From contig NZ_AP024585.1 of NCBI RefSeq assembly GCF_018323885.1, positions 806,001 to 870,000 on the forward strand: a stretch of 64,000 nt of DNA. The letters are read 5' to 3'. Shown here piece by piece: positions 28,908 to 38,348 of this stretch. The stretch's first letter is position 1; the number at the start of each line of letters is the position of its first letter. The notes beneath the pieces are model-generated. The model saw nothing but the letters and a program-made list of their open reading frames with translations, was not told where the DNA came from and ran no database searches. The translations under genes and the position numbers were made by a program. Origin of the DNA: Citrobacter amalonaticus. GTDB taxonomy: Bacteria > Pseudomonadota > Gammaproteobacteria > Enterobacterales > Enterobacteriaceae.

Positions 28908-30569
28908 ATGATTTACGCCTTTATTAAAAAGGGAAGCTTTCAGGACTCCGTCAGCCTGATGATCATTTCCCGGAAATTAAGTGAGCGACCGGAAGTTGAC
29001 CAGGTTTCCGTCATGATGGGAACGCCAGCGAATAAAGCGATGCTGGATTCTACGGGCTTCTGGCATGACGATTTTGTCGAGGCCACACCGAACGATATTT
29101 GTGTGGCGGTACGAACGCATGACGAGCAACCGGAGATCCTCGAATTAATCCGCGAACAGTTGGAAAAAGAGTTAAGCGCAATTACCAGCGCCTCGGGCGG
29201 TTCACAGCAACTGCTGAAGGCGCGTCGCTGGGAGAGCGCGTGCCAGAAATTACCGCAGGCTAATCTGCTGCTGGTTTCGGTTGCCGGGGAGTATGCGGCC
29301 TCCGTAGCGAAAGAGGGGCTGTTGGCCGGTAAAAACGTGATGATGTTTTCCGATAACGTACCGCTTGAGCAGGAAGTTGAGCTGAAAACGTTGGCTCGCG
29401 AAAAAGGGCTGATTGTGATGGGGCCGGACTGCGGGACAGCGATGATTGCCGGTAGCCCACTGGCATTCGCGAACGTGTTGCCCGACGGTGGAATTGGTGT
29501 AATCGGGGCGTCCGGAACGGGCATTCAGGAGGTCACCTCTCAGATTGCGCTGCACCAACAGGGGATCAGCCATGCCATCGGTTTGGGGGGACGCGATCTG
29601 AGTGCGGAAGTGGGAGGCATCAGTGCGTTAACGGCGCTGGAGATGCTGGCTGCTGATGATGCCACGCGGGTGATCGCGTTTGTCTCTAAACCGCCGTCGC
29701 CGCAGGTCAGAACCCGCATTATCAATGCGATGCAAAAGGTCGGTAAACCGGTGGTCGCGCTCTTTCTCGGGAATAAACCGGAACAACGCTGTGAGGGGAA
29801 TGTCTGGCTGGCGAATTCGCTCTCAGATGCCGCCCAACTGGCCGTGTTGCTGATGCGAGTGGCTCAGCAGCGCCTGATTCAACCCGAGGTGGCTGGCAAA
29901 GGCATTTATGGGCTGTATGCCGGCGGGACGCTCGCGGCTGAAGCGGCGATGTTGCTTTCGGCCGGGCTGGGTGTGCCAGTGAGTGAAAGCCACGCTGCTG
30001 GCGTCATGCTCGACGCGCAGGGCCATCGCATTGTCGATCTGGGAGATGACAGCTACACGTTGGGCAGACCACACCCGATGATTGACCCGACAACTCGCAG
30101 CATTGAAATCGAAAAGCTGGCAGCGATGCCGGACGTGGGCGTGCTGCTGCTGGATGTGGTGCTGGGCTATGGCGCCTGTGCTGATCCGGCGGACGCCGTT
30201 GTTGAGGCTGTCGAGCAGGTTCGCGCAACGCGAAACGCGCCGCTGGTCACCATCGCCACCCTCACCGGAACCGATGCCGACCCACAGGGACGCAGTGGAC
30301 AAACCGACATCCTGCGTGATGCAGGCATCGCCGTGGTGGAAACCCTGGAAGAGGCCGTGTTGCTCGCCATCAGCCTGACACATCATCAGGACTCTCGCCC
30401 ATCCGTTGAACCTAACCCCTTGCTGGATGGCGTACAGGTGATCAATGCCGGACTGCGCAGCTTCGCGCTGGATCTGCAAAGCAGCGGCACGCCGGTTGTG
30501 CATTATCAGTGGGCGCCGATTGCCGGTGGCAATGCGCGTCTCGCCAGTTTACTCAAGCAGTTACATTAA
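28908..30569 (+). CDS. fdrA: FdrA (AllF) subunit of an oxamate carbamoyltransferase-like enzyme
   Basis: A 553-residue protein closely similar to E. coli FdrA. It has the succinyl-CoA ligase-like Rossmann region (PDCGTAMI at 173-180, GVIGASGTGIQEV at 197-209) and the C-terminal repeat of this fold with HPMIDP and LLLDVVLGYGA. In E. coli FdrA, YlbE and YlbF (AllF, AllG, AllH) together form oxamate carbamoyltransferase, which phosphorolyses oxalurate (N-carbamoyl-oxamate) to oxamate and carbamoyl phosphate. An AAGAGGT ribosome site precedes the ATG. The high similarity favours the same chemistry, but the gene lies outside the allantoin cluster. Confidence 0.9.
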   Translation: MIYAFIKKGSFQDSVSLMIISRKLSERPEVDQVSVMMGTPANKAMLDSTGFWHDDFVEATPNDICVAVRTHDEQPEILELIREQLEKELSAITSASGGSQQLLKARRWESACQKLPQANLLLVSVAGEYAASVAKEGLLAGKNVMMFSDNVPLEQEVELKTLAREKGLIVMGPDCGTAMIAGSPLAFANVLPDGGIGVIGASGTGIQEVTSQIALHQQGISHAIGLGGRDLSAEVGGISALTALEMLAADDATRVIAFVSKPPSPQVRTRIINAMQKVGKPVVALFLGNKPEQRCEGNVWLANSLSDAAQLAVLLMRVAQQRLIQPEVAGKGIYGLYAGGTLAAEAAMLLSAGLGVPVSESHAAGVMLDAQGHRIVDLGDDSYTLGRPHPMIDPTTRSIEIEKLAAMPDVGVLLLDVVLGYGACADPADAVVEAVEQVRATRNAPLVTIATLTGTDADPQGRSGQTDILRDAGIAVVETLEEAVLLAISLTHHQDSRPSVEPNPLLDGVQVINAGLRSFALDLQSSGTPVVHYQWAPIAGGNARLASLLKQLH

Positions 30570-30584
30570 TTCAGAGGTACCGAT

Positions 30585-31847
30585 ATGTATTCATCAATTG
30601 CACAGGCCAACGACGCCATTATTGAACGCATCAAAGCCGCCCGCCCACATTGGGTCGCTGTCCGTCCTGCGAAAGAGGCGGTGGTTGAATTGTCCTCCGG
30701 GCGTAAATTGCTGCACGCCGGCCCGCCGATTGCCTGGGAAGAGATGACGGGGCCTATGCGCGGTGCCTGTATCGGCGCATCGCTGTTTGAGGGGTGGGCG
30801 GCCAGTGAAGAGGAAGCTGTCAGTCTCCTGAATCAGGGCGAAGTGGAATTTATCCCGTGCCACCATGTTGGCGCCGTCGGCCCGATGGGCGGCATCACCT
30901 CTGCAAACATGCCAGTGCTGGTCGTACGTGACGTGGTGCATGGCAATCAGTCCTGTTGCAACCTGAACGAAGGGATCGGCAAAGTCATGCGTTTCGGCGC
31001 CTACGGTGAGGATGTGCAGACGCGTCTGCGCTGGATGCGCGATACGCTGGCACCGGTGTTACAGGAGGCCTTGTCGCGCATGGAGAACGGCGTGGATCTG
31101 ACGGCGATGATGGCTCAGGCGATTACGATGGGGGACGAATTCCATCAGCGTAATATCGCGGCCTCGTCGTTACTGCTGCGCACGCTATCCCCTGTGATCG
31201 CCGGTCTTGATCGTCCGAAAGCCGAAATCATTGAGGTGCTGCAGTTCCTGAGCGTGACCGATCAGTTCTTCCTTAACCTGGCGATGGCCTACAGCAAAGC
31301 GGTGATGGATGCGGCGGCAGTGATTAAAGCCGGTTCGGTGGTGACCGCAATGACGCGCAACGGGCGTGAGTTCGGGATTCGCGTCAGCGGCACCGGCGAC
31401 CGTTGGTTTACCGCGCCAGTGAATACGCCGCAGGGCTTGTTCTTTACCGGCTACAGTCAGGCTGACGCTAACCCGGATATCGGTGATAGCGCCATTACCG
31501 AGACGCTGGGCATTGGTGGCGCAGCCATGATTGCTGCACCTGGCGTGACGCGTTTCGTCGGTGCGGGCGGTATGGGGGCTGCTCTGGAAACCTCTGAGGA
31601 GATGGCGGAAATCTACCTCGCCAACAACCCTTTGTTCCAGATCCCGTCCTGGGATTTCAAAGGGGCGTGTCTGGGGCTGGATATCCGTCGTGTCGTGGAA
31701 ACGGGGATTACGCCGCTGATCAACACCGGTATCGCTCACCGCGAAGCCGGAATCGGCCAGGTTGGTGCGGGGACCGTACGTGCACCGCTGCTGTGCTTTG
31801 AAAAAGCGCTGGAAGCGCTGGCGGAAGAGCATCACATCACGGCGTAA
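30585..31847 (+). CDS. ylbE: YlbE/AllG, DUF1116 subunit of the carbamoyltransferase
   Basis: A 420-residue DUF1116 protein nearly collinear with E. coli YlbE. Conserved stretches include LLHAGPP, EMTGPMRGA, PCHHVGAVGPMGGITSA, VTAMTRNG and FFTGYSQADANPDIGDSA. It is intact along its length. It starts 15 bases after the FdrA-like gene with an AGAGGT ribosome site. E. coli also has another pair, YahF/YahG, but the sequence here follows FdrA/YlbE more closely. Confidence 0.9.
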   Translation: MYSSIAQANDAIIERIKAARPHWVAVRPAKEAVVELSSGRKLLHAGPPIAWEEMTGPMRGACIGASLFEGWAASEEEAVSLLNQGEVEFIPCHHVGAVGPMGGITSANMPVLVVRDVVHGNQSCCNLNEGIGKVMRFGAYGEDVQTRLRWMRDTLAPVLQEALSRMENGVDLTAMMAQAITMGDEFHQRNIAASSLLLRTLSPVIAGLDRPKAEIIEVLQFLSVTDQFFLNLAMAYSKAVMDAAAVIKAGSVVTAMTRNGREFGIRVSGTGDRWFTAPVNTPQGLFFTGYSQADANPDIGDSAITETLGIGGAAMIAAPGVTRFVGAGGMGAALETSEEMAEIYLANNPLFQIPSWDFKGACLGLDIRRVVETGITPLINTGIAHREAGIGQVGAGTVRAPLLCFEKALEALAEEHHITA

Positions 31848-31853
31848 CAGAAA

Positions 31854-31935
31854 TGCCCGGTGGCGCTAACGCTCACCGGGCCTACGGATCGGTGTCACTC
31901 GTGGGCCGGATAAGGTGGCGCCGCGATCCGGCATT
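31854..31935. repeat. BIME inside the carbamoyltransferase operon
   Basis: Two REP-type palindromes, GCCCGGTGGCGCTAACGC...CACCGGGC and GCCGGATAAGGTGGCGCC...GATCCGGC, fill the 100-base gap between ylbE and the DUF2877 gene. The first is nearly the same as the REP after thrC at 54354. Confidence 0.88.
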
Positions 31936-31947
31936 TCGGAGTAACCT

Positions 31948-32775
31948 ATGTTCATTCTCAATGCCCTGGCCTGCGCCGGGCTTTATCGACTTCCAGAGGG
32001 TGAATGGACGCTGCACAGTCGCTTCTCACAGGCGATCAATTTCAGCCATGCTAACGGCGAATTACTGACGTTATACCGCTATGGTAAAGGCATGGGGCCG
32101 ACCGGCGTGCTGTTGAGTCGTGCACAGTTCTCCCGCCTGACGACGGTTTCACGCTTGTGCAAAACCGGGGATCTGCTGACCGGGCAGGGGGTGACCCTTC
32201 GCCCTCAGCGTCAACTCAGGCTGCAACTGACTCCTTCTGCTATCGCACTGCTCGACCTGTCTTCCTGTGTTCAGCAAACCGGTCTGGGAGGTGCGCTCAA
32301 CCAGCCACTCAATACCGTGGCGTGTTATCCGCAGATCGTCGCCGGGCTGGAGCGTTGGGCGAATGGCATCGCGCCAGACTGGCGCTGGCTGATTGGACGA
32401 GGTCCCGGACTCACGCCCAGCGGTGATGATATGCTTACGGGAATGCTGGCGGTCTTTATTGCAGCCGGGATACCGGTTCACCTTTTTTTACCCCCGGCGG
32501 ATCAACTTGCGCAACTGACAACTTCGGTAAGCTGTAGCTATCTTAATAGTGCCAGAGTGGGCGAATTTTCGACGCCGGTGTTGGGGGTGATGCGCAGCTT
32601 GCAAACCGGGCGTGACGCAGGCCACGCACTGCGTCGTCTGCTCACGGTGGGGCACACCTCCGGCGCTGACATGGTGTTAGGGATTGCGCTGGCGCAACGC
32701 TGGTTGCTGATGGCTGACTCAAGGGGAAAGCATGCTCGATCAGGAAACAATACGTACATTTATTCGGGTAGCTGA
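31948..32775 (+). CDS. ylbF: YlbF/AllH-like DUF2877 subunit
   Basis: A 275-residue DUF2877 protein. It is more diverged from E. coli YlbF (271 aa) than its two neighbours are from FdrA and YlbE, but keeps the family motifs IGRGPGLTPSGDDMLTGML (residues 149-167) and VGHTSGADMVLG near the C-terminus. In E. coli this subunit is needed with FdrA and YlbE for oxamate carbamoyltransferase. Its start follows the BIME with a CGGAG ribosome site. Its last 44 bases overlap the regulator gene in another frame. Confidence 0.85.
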   Translation: MFILNALACAGLYRLPEGEWTLHSRFSQAINFSHANGELLTLYRYGKGMGPTGVLLSRAQFSRLTTVSRLCKTGDLLTGQGVTLRPQRQLRLQLTPSAIALLDLSSCVQQTGLGGALNQPLNTVACYPQIVAGLERWANGIAPDWRWLIGRGPGLTPSGDDMLTGMLAVFIAAGIPVHLFLPPADQLAQLTTSVSCSYLNSARVGEFSTPVLGVMRSLQTGRDAGHALRRLLTVGHTSGADMVLGIALAQRWLLMADSRGKHARSGNNTYIYSGS

Positions 32776-33667
32776 GACGGAGAGTTTTTCCCGTGCGGCC
32801 AGCTCACTGCATAAAACGCCTGCGGCAATCAGTTACCGCATCAAAACGCTGGAAGAGCAGGTGGGTACGCAGCTCTTTTTACGAACCACGCGTTCCGTCA
32901 GCCTGACGTTGGCCGGTCAGCATCTGCTCGAACATTGTCGCCAGTGGCTTAACTGGCTGGACGCCATGCCTGATGAGTTGCAGCAGATTAATGCGGGCGT
33001 TGAGCGTCAGGTTAATATTGTTATCAATAATTTGCTCTATCAGCCGCAGACGACCGCTGATTTACTGACGTGGCTGCATCAACAATTTCCCTTCACCCGT
33101 TTCCAGATCTCCCGCCAGGTCTATATGGGCGTGTGGGATTCGCTGCTGTATGACGACTATCAACTGGCGATTGGCGTGACCGGTTCCGAATCGTTGTCAA
33201 ACAACATTTCACTGCTGCCACTGGGGGACATTAGCTGGCAGTTTGTGGTCGCGCAGAATCACCCGTTGGCCAGCCATCCGGCAACGGTGTTATCGGACGA
33301 CATGCTGCGTCGCTACCCCGCCATCAATATTGAAGATACGTCGCGCACGCTCACCCGTCGCGTGGCCTGGCTGCTGAGCGGACAAAAGGAGATTAAGGTT
33401 CCGGATCTCAGCACCAAGCTGGCCTGTCACTTAAGTGGCCTGGGCGTCGGTTTTTTACCGGAACGTCTGTGTCGCCCTTACGTAGAATCCGGCGCACTGG
33501 TGGCTCGTTCGGTGGTGAATCCTCGCCAGCCGTCACCGCTTTCTATCGCCTGGAAGAATGCAGGAAGTGGAAAAGTGGTCAGCGAAATTGCCGCAATTTT
33601 TAAACAAAAACATGGGCTGGTGGGGGGATTTTTGCGGATGGTGGATCGTCCTGCAGAACGGCAATAG
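32732..33667 (+). CDS. AllS-like LysR-family regulator
   Basis: A 311-residue LysR protein: N-terminal winged helix (LDQETIRTFIRVAETESFSR, residues 2-21) and a periplasmic-binding-like effector domain. Segments VNIVINNLLYQPQ, FQISRQVYMGVWDSLLY and LTRRVAWLL are strikingly like E. coli AllS, the activator of the allDCE genes of allantoin use, which suggests a paralogue that senses a related ureide. An AAGGGGAAA ribosome site lies within the DUF2877 gene, with which it overlaps by 44 bases. It is probably transcribed with the operon and controls the 27337-27671 region. Confidence 0.88.
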   Translation: MLDQETIRTFIRVAETESFSRAASSLHKTPAAISYRIKTLEEQVGTQLFLRTTRSVSLTLAGQHLLEHCRQWLNWLDAMPDELQQINAGVERQVNIVINNLLYQPQTTADLLTWLHQQFPFTRFQISRQVYMGVWDSLLYDDYQLAIGVTGSESLSNNISLLPLGDISWQFVVAQNHPLASHPATVLSDDMLRRYPAINIEDTSRTLTRRVAWLLSGQKEIKVPDLSTKLACHLSGLGVGFLPERLCRPYVESGALVARSVVNPRQPSPLSIAWKNAGSGKVVSEIAAIFKQKHGLVGGFLRMVDRPAERQ

Positions 33668-33768
33668 CCGTGATATCCAGAATTGAAACATAACGAAAAT
33701 GGCATATTCACCCATTATTGTTTACCTTTAACGGGGTGTTTTCGTGAGATTGATCTCATTTGCTCTGA

Positions 33769-34653
<885 letters not shown>

Positions 34654-34659
34654 TGCTAT

Positions 34660-34685
34660 GCCGGATGCGCATCGCAGCATCCGGC
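34660..34685. repeat. REP element after mscS
   Basis: GCCGGATGC ... GCATCCGGC is a nine-base-pair REP stem directly after the mscS stop. Confidence 0.88.
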
Positions 34686-34797
34686 AAAATCCCCTCTTCA
34701 TTAATTTCCCTAATCTACGATTAATATTATCCATTTCCGCTAATAATCATCCCGCGCTATAGTCTGCGCTATAGAGACAACACTCAGGATGATTACC

Positions 34798-35433
34798 GTG
34801 ATATCGTATTATTTTCAAGGTCTTGCGCTTGGCGCAGCCATGATACTTCCGCTCGGCCCACAGAATGCGTTTGTGATGAATCAGGGGATACGTCGCCAGT
34901 ATCACATCATGATTGCGCTCCTGTGCGCCATCAGCGATCTGTTGCTGATTTGCGCCGGGATTTTTGGCGGTAGCGCATTACTGATGCAGTCGCCGTGGTT
35001 GTTGGCGCTGGTCACCTGGGGCGGAGTGGCTTTTTTGCTGTGGTACGGTTTTGGCGCTTTAAAGACAGCAATGAGTAGCAATCTGGAACTGGCCAGCGCG
35101 GAAGTGATGAAGCAGGGACGCTGGAAGATCATCGCCACCATGCTGGCGGTGACATGGCTGAATCCGCACGTCTACCTGGATACATTCGTGGTGCTGGGCA
35201 GTCTGGGCGGACAACTGGATGTCGAACCCAAACGCTGGTTCGCGCTCGGCACCGTCAGTGCCTCCTTCCTGTGGTTCTTCGGCCTGGCGCTGCTGGCGGC
35301 GTGGCTCGCGCCGCGACTGCGTACCGCAAAAGCGCAGCGGATTATCAATACGCTGGTGGGGCTGGTGATGTGGTTCATCGCTTTTCAACTGGCAAAAGAA
35401 GGCGTTGCGCATGTTCACGCCTTGTTCAATTAA
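34798..35433 (+). CDS. argO: ArgO, arginine exporter
   Basis: A 211-residue LysE-family membrane exporter. Helix-1 motif [20 protein letters not shown] and [16 protein letters not shown] are typical. I chose the GTG at 34798, which has AGGA eight bases upstream and gives the E. coli length; the ATG at 34789 would add three residues but sits almost on the ribosome site. In E. coli argO is activated by ArgP with arginine and blocked with lysine. In E. coli argP lies near yggE, but it is not here because the gene order breaks after yggE. Confidence 0.96.
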   Translation: MISYYFQGLALGAAMILPLGPQNAFVMNQGIRRQYHIMIALLCAISDLLLICAGIFGGSALLMQSPWLLALVTWGGVAFLLWYGFGALKTAMSSNLELASAEVMKQGRWKIIATMLAVTWLNPHVYLDTFVVLGSLGGQLDVEPKRWFALGTVSASFLWFFGLALLAAWLAPRLRTAKAQRIINTLVGLVMWFIAFQLAKEGVAHVHALFN

Positions 35434-35549
35434 GAGCCAGTCCATTAGCGCTCTAAGCGTTGTCTGATGGACAACACACTATTTCGCGCTAAGCTTGCCT
35501 GCATGCGCCCTGAAATTTGGGGCAACTCACGTAACATGGAGGAGCGACA

Positions 35550-36293
35550 GTGAAGTTCAAAGTGATGGCCCTGGCGGCATTAGTGGGATTCAGTGCAATG
35601 TCGGTGCAGGCAGGCGAATTGCCTGACGGACCGCACATCGTGACTTCCGGGACGGCAAGCGTGGACGCTGCACCTGATATTGCCACGCTGGCAATCGAGG
35701 TTAATGTTGCGGCGAAAGACGCTGCGACGGCGAAGAAACAGGCTGATGAGCGCGTTGCGCAATACCTTTCTTTCCTTGAGCAAAATCAGATCGCGAAAAA
35801 AGACATTAGCTCGGCGAACCTGCGCACCCAACCGGATTACGATTATCAGAACGGCAAAAGCGTCCTGAAAGGGTATCGTGCGGTGCGTACTGTCGAAGTG
35901 ACGCTGCGTCAGTTAGATAAACTCAACCCACTGCTGGACGGCGCGCTGAAAGCGGGGCTGAACGAAATTCGTTCCGTTTCGTTGGGTGTGGCGCAACCGG
36001 ATGCTTATAAAGACAAAGCGCGTAAAGCAGCGATTGATGATGCAATTCACCAGGCGCAGGAACTGGCGGCCGGTTTTAACAGCAAACTGGGTCCGGTTTA
36101 CAGCGTGCGCTACCATGTCTCGAACTATCAGCCAAGCCCGATGGTGCGGATGATGAAAGCGGACGCGGCACCGGTGTCAGCGCAGGAAACGTACGAGCAG
36201 GCGGCGATTCAGTTTGATGATCAGGTCGATGTGGTGTTCCAGTTGGAACCTGCGGCGGGTCAACAATCTGCGGCAACCGCCAAAGCGCAATAA
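35550..36293 (+). CDS. yggE: YggE, periplasmic SIMPL-domain protein
   Basis: A 247-residue DUF541 (SIMPL) protein with a GTG start and GGAGG ribosome site. A signal peptide (MALAALVGFSAMSVQA core) is followed by the SIMPL domain with VTSGTASVDAAPDIATL. Linked to oxidative stress in E. coli; molecular role unclear. It is the last gene before the synteny break. Confidence 0.95.
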   Translation: MKFKVMALAALVGFSAMSVQAGELPDGPHIVTSGTASVDAAPDIATLAIEVNVAAKDAATAKKQADERVAQYLSFLEQNQIAKKDISSANLRTQPDYDYQNGKSVLKGYRAVRTVEVTLRQLDKLNPLLDGALKAGLNEIRSVSLGVAQPDAYKDKARKAAIDDAIHQAQELAAGFNSKLGPVYSVRYHVSNYQPSPMVRMMKADAAPVSAQETYEQAAIQFDDQVDVVFQLEPAAGQQSAATAKAQ

Positions 36294-36301
36294 CCTTCCA
36301 G

Positions 36302-36332
36302 GCCGGATGAGGCATGTGCGCCACCATCCGGC
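36302..36332. repeat. REP element at the yggE-ettA junction
   Basis: GCCGGATGAGGCATGTGC...CACCATCCGGC forms a REP palindrome in the 50-base gap between the convergent ends of yggE and ettA, exactly where the K-12 gene order changes. Confidence 0.88.
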
Positions 36333-36343
36333 AATTTTGTTGA

Positions 36344-38011
36344 TTACTTCGCGATACGTTTGTACTTGATACGCTTTGGCTCCAGCGCGTCAGCGCCCAG
36401 CGTGCGTTTCTTGTACTCTTCGTATTCGGTGAAGTTACCTTCGAAGAACTCCACTTTCCCTTCATCCTGGTAGTCCAGAATGTGGGTGGCGATACGGTCA
36501 AGGAACCAACGGTCGTGCGAGATAACCATTGCGCAACCCGGGAACTCCAGCAGGGCGTTTTCCAGCGCGCGCAGGGTTTCGATATCCAGGTCGTTGGTCG
36601 GTTCATCGAGCAGAAGAACGTTACCGCCAACCTGCAGCAGCTTCGCCAGATGCAGACGACCGCGCTCACCACCGGACAGCTCGCCGACGCGTTTGCCCTG
36701 GTCGGTGCCTTTGAAGTTAAAGCGGCCAACATAGGCGCGACTTGGCATTTCGGTGTTGCCGATCTTCATGATATCCAGCCCACCGGACACTTCTTCCCAC
36801 ACGGTTTTGCTGTTATCCATGGCGTCACGGAACTGATCGACGGAGGCCAGCTTAACGGTTTCACCCAGCGTGATGGTGCCGCTGTCTGGCTGTTCCTGAC
36901 CGGACATCATACGGAACAGGGTGGATTTACCCGCGCCGTTCGGACCGATGATGCCGACGATGGCGCCTTTCGGTACAGAGAAGCTCAGATCGTCAATCAG
37001 CACGCGGTCGCCGTAGGATTTACGCAGGTGGCTGACTTCAATGACTTTATCACCCAGACGCGGTCCAGGTGGAATAAACAGTTCGTTGGTTTCGTTACGT
37101 TTCTGGTATTCCGTGCTGTTCAGCTCTTCAAAGCGTGCCAGACGGGCTTTACCCTTAGACTGACGGCCTTTCGCGCCCTGACGAACCCACTCCAGTTCTT
37201 TCTCGATAGATTTACGGCGTGCCGCTTCCTGAGAGGCTTCCTGCGCCAGACGCTGATCTTTCTGCTCCAGCCAGGAGGAGTAGTTACCTTCCCACGGAAT
37301 ACCTTCGCCGCGGTCAAGTTCAAGGATCCAGCCTGCGACGTTGTCGAGGAAGTAACGGTCGTGGGTAATCGCCACTACGGTGCCTTCGAAGTCGTGCAGG
37401 AAGCGTTCCAGCCAGGCCACGGATTCCGCATCCAGGTGGTTGGTCGGTTCGTCAAGCAGCAGCATGTCAGGTTTTTCTAACAGCAGACGGCACAGTGCGA
37501 CACGGCGACGTTCACCCCCGGAGAGGGTCGCGATTTTGGCGTCCCAGTCTGGCAGACGCAGGGCGTCGGCCGCACGCTCCAGTTGCACGTTCAGGTTATG
37601 ACCGTCGTGCGCCTGAATGATCTCTTCGAACTTGCCCTGTTGCGCGGCCAGTTTATCGAAGTCGGCATCTGGCTCTGCGTATTTCGCATAAACCTCATCC
37701 AGACCTTTCAGTGCGTTGACCACTTCCGCCACTGCTTCTTCAACAGACTCGCGTACGGTGTGTTCAGGATTAAGCTGAGGTTCCTGCGGCAAGTAACCAA
37801 TTTTGATGCCGGGCTGCGGGCGGGCTTCGCCTTCAATATCTGTATCAATGCCCGCCATGATGCGCAGCAGGGTGGACTTACCGGCACCGTTAAGGCCCAG
37901 TACGCCGATTTTTGCGCCAGGGAAGAAGCTCAGCGAGATGTTTTTAAGAATATGACGTTTCGGCGGAACGACTTTGCCGACACGATGCATGGTATAAACG
38001 AATTGGGCCAC
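36344..38011 (-). CDS. ettA: EttA, energy-dependent translational throttle (ABC-F)
   Basis: A 555-residue ABC-F ATPase with two nucleotide-binding domains: Walker A GLNGAGKST and GPNGAGKST, signatures LSGGERRR and LSGGERGR, and the Walker B LLLDEPTNHLD and LLLDEPTNDLD. The arm and linker (about residues 95-140 and 240-325) contact tRNA in the ribosomal E site and gate the first peptide bond according to ADP/ATP ratio. The start is GTG at 38009-38011. A longer frame runs 30 codons upstream into an ERIC element and is rejected. Confidence 0.98.
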   Translation of the reverse strand: MAQFVYTMHRVGKVVPPKRHILKNISLSFFPGAKIGVLGLNGAGKSTLLRIMAGIDTDIEGEARPQPGIKIGYLPQEPQLNPEHTVRESVEEAVAEVVNALKGLDEVYAKYAEPDADFDKLAAQQGKFEEIIQAHDGHNLNVQLERAADALRLPDWDAKIATLSGGERRRVALCRLLLEKPDMLLLDEPTNHLDAESVAWLERFLHDFEGTVVAITHDRYFLDNVAGWILELDRGEGIPWEGNYSSWLEQKDQRLAQEASQEAARRKSIEKELEWVRQGAKGRQSKGKARLARFEELNSTEYQKRNETNELFIPPGPRLGDKVIEVSHLRKSYGDRVLIDDLSFSVPKGAIVGIIGPNGAGKSTLFRMMSGQEQPDSGTITLGETVKLASVDQFRDAMDNSKTVWEEVSGGLDIMKIGNTEMPSRAYVGRFNFKGTDQGKRVGELSGGERGRLHLAKLLQVGGNVLLLDEPTNDLDIETLRALENALLEFPGCAMVISHDRWFLDRIATHILDYQDEGKVEFFEGNFTEYEEYKKRTLGADALEPKRIKYKRIAK

Positions 38012-38042
38012 GTTGGACTCGCCTCTGTATTTATCGTGATGA

Positions 38043-38171
<129 letters not shown>

Positions 38172-38348
38172 GATGTATTCAAAGGCGAAGTGTAGCCTTT
38201 TTCCCCTCTCAATCCCAGCCAGCAGATCTCACTCGCAGTAAAAGTAAAAAAGTGTCCGCGACGTGGCGTAAATGCCAATGACTGGTTAGCATGAAATCAT
38301 TAGGCGGCATGAGGCTGCAGCGACGTATCATATTTAGAGGAAGAGCTT

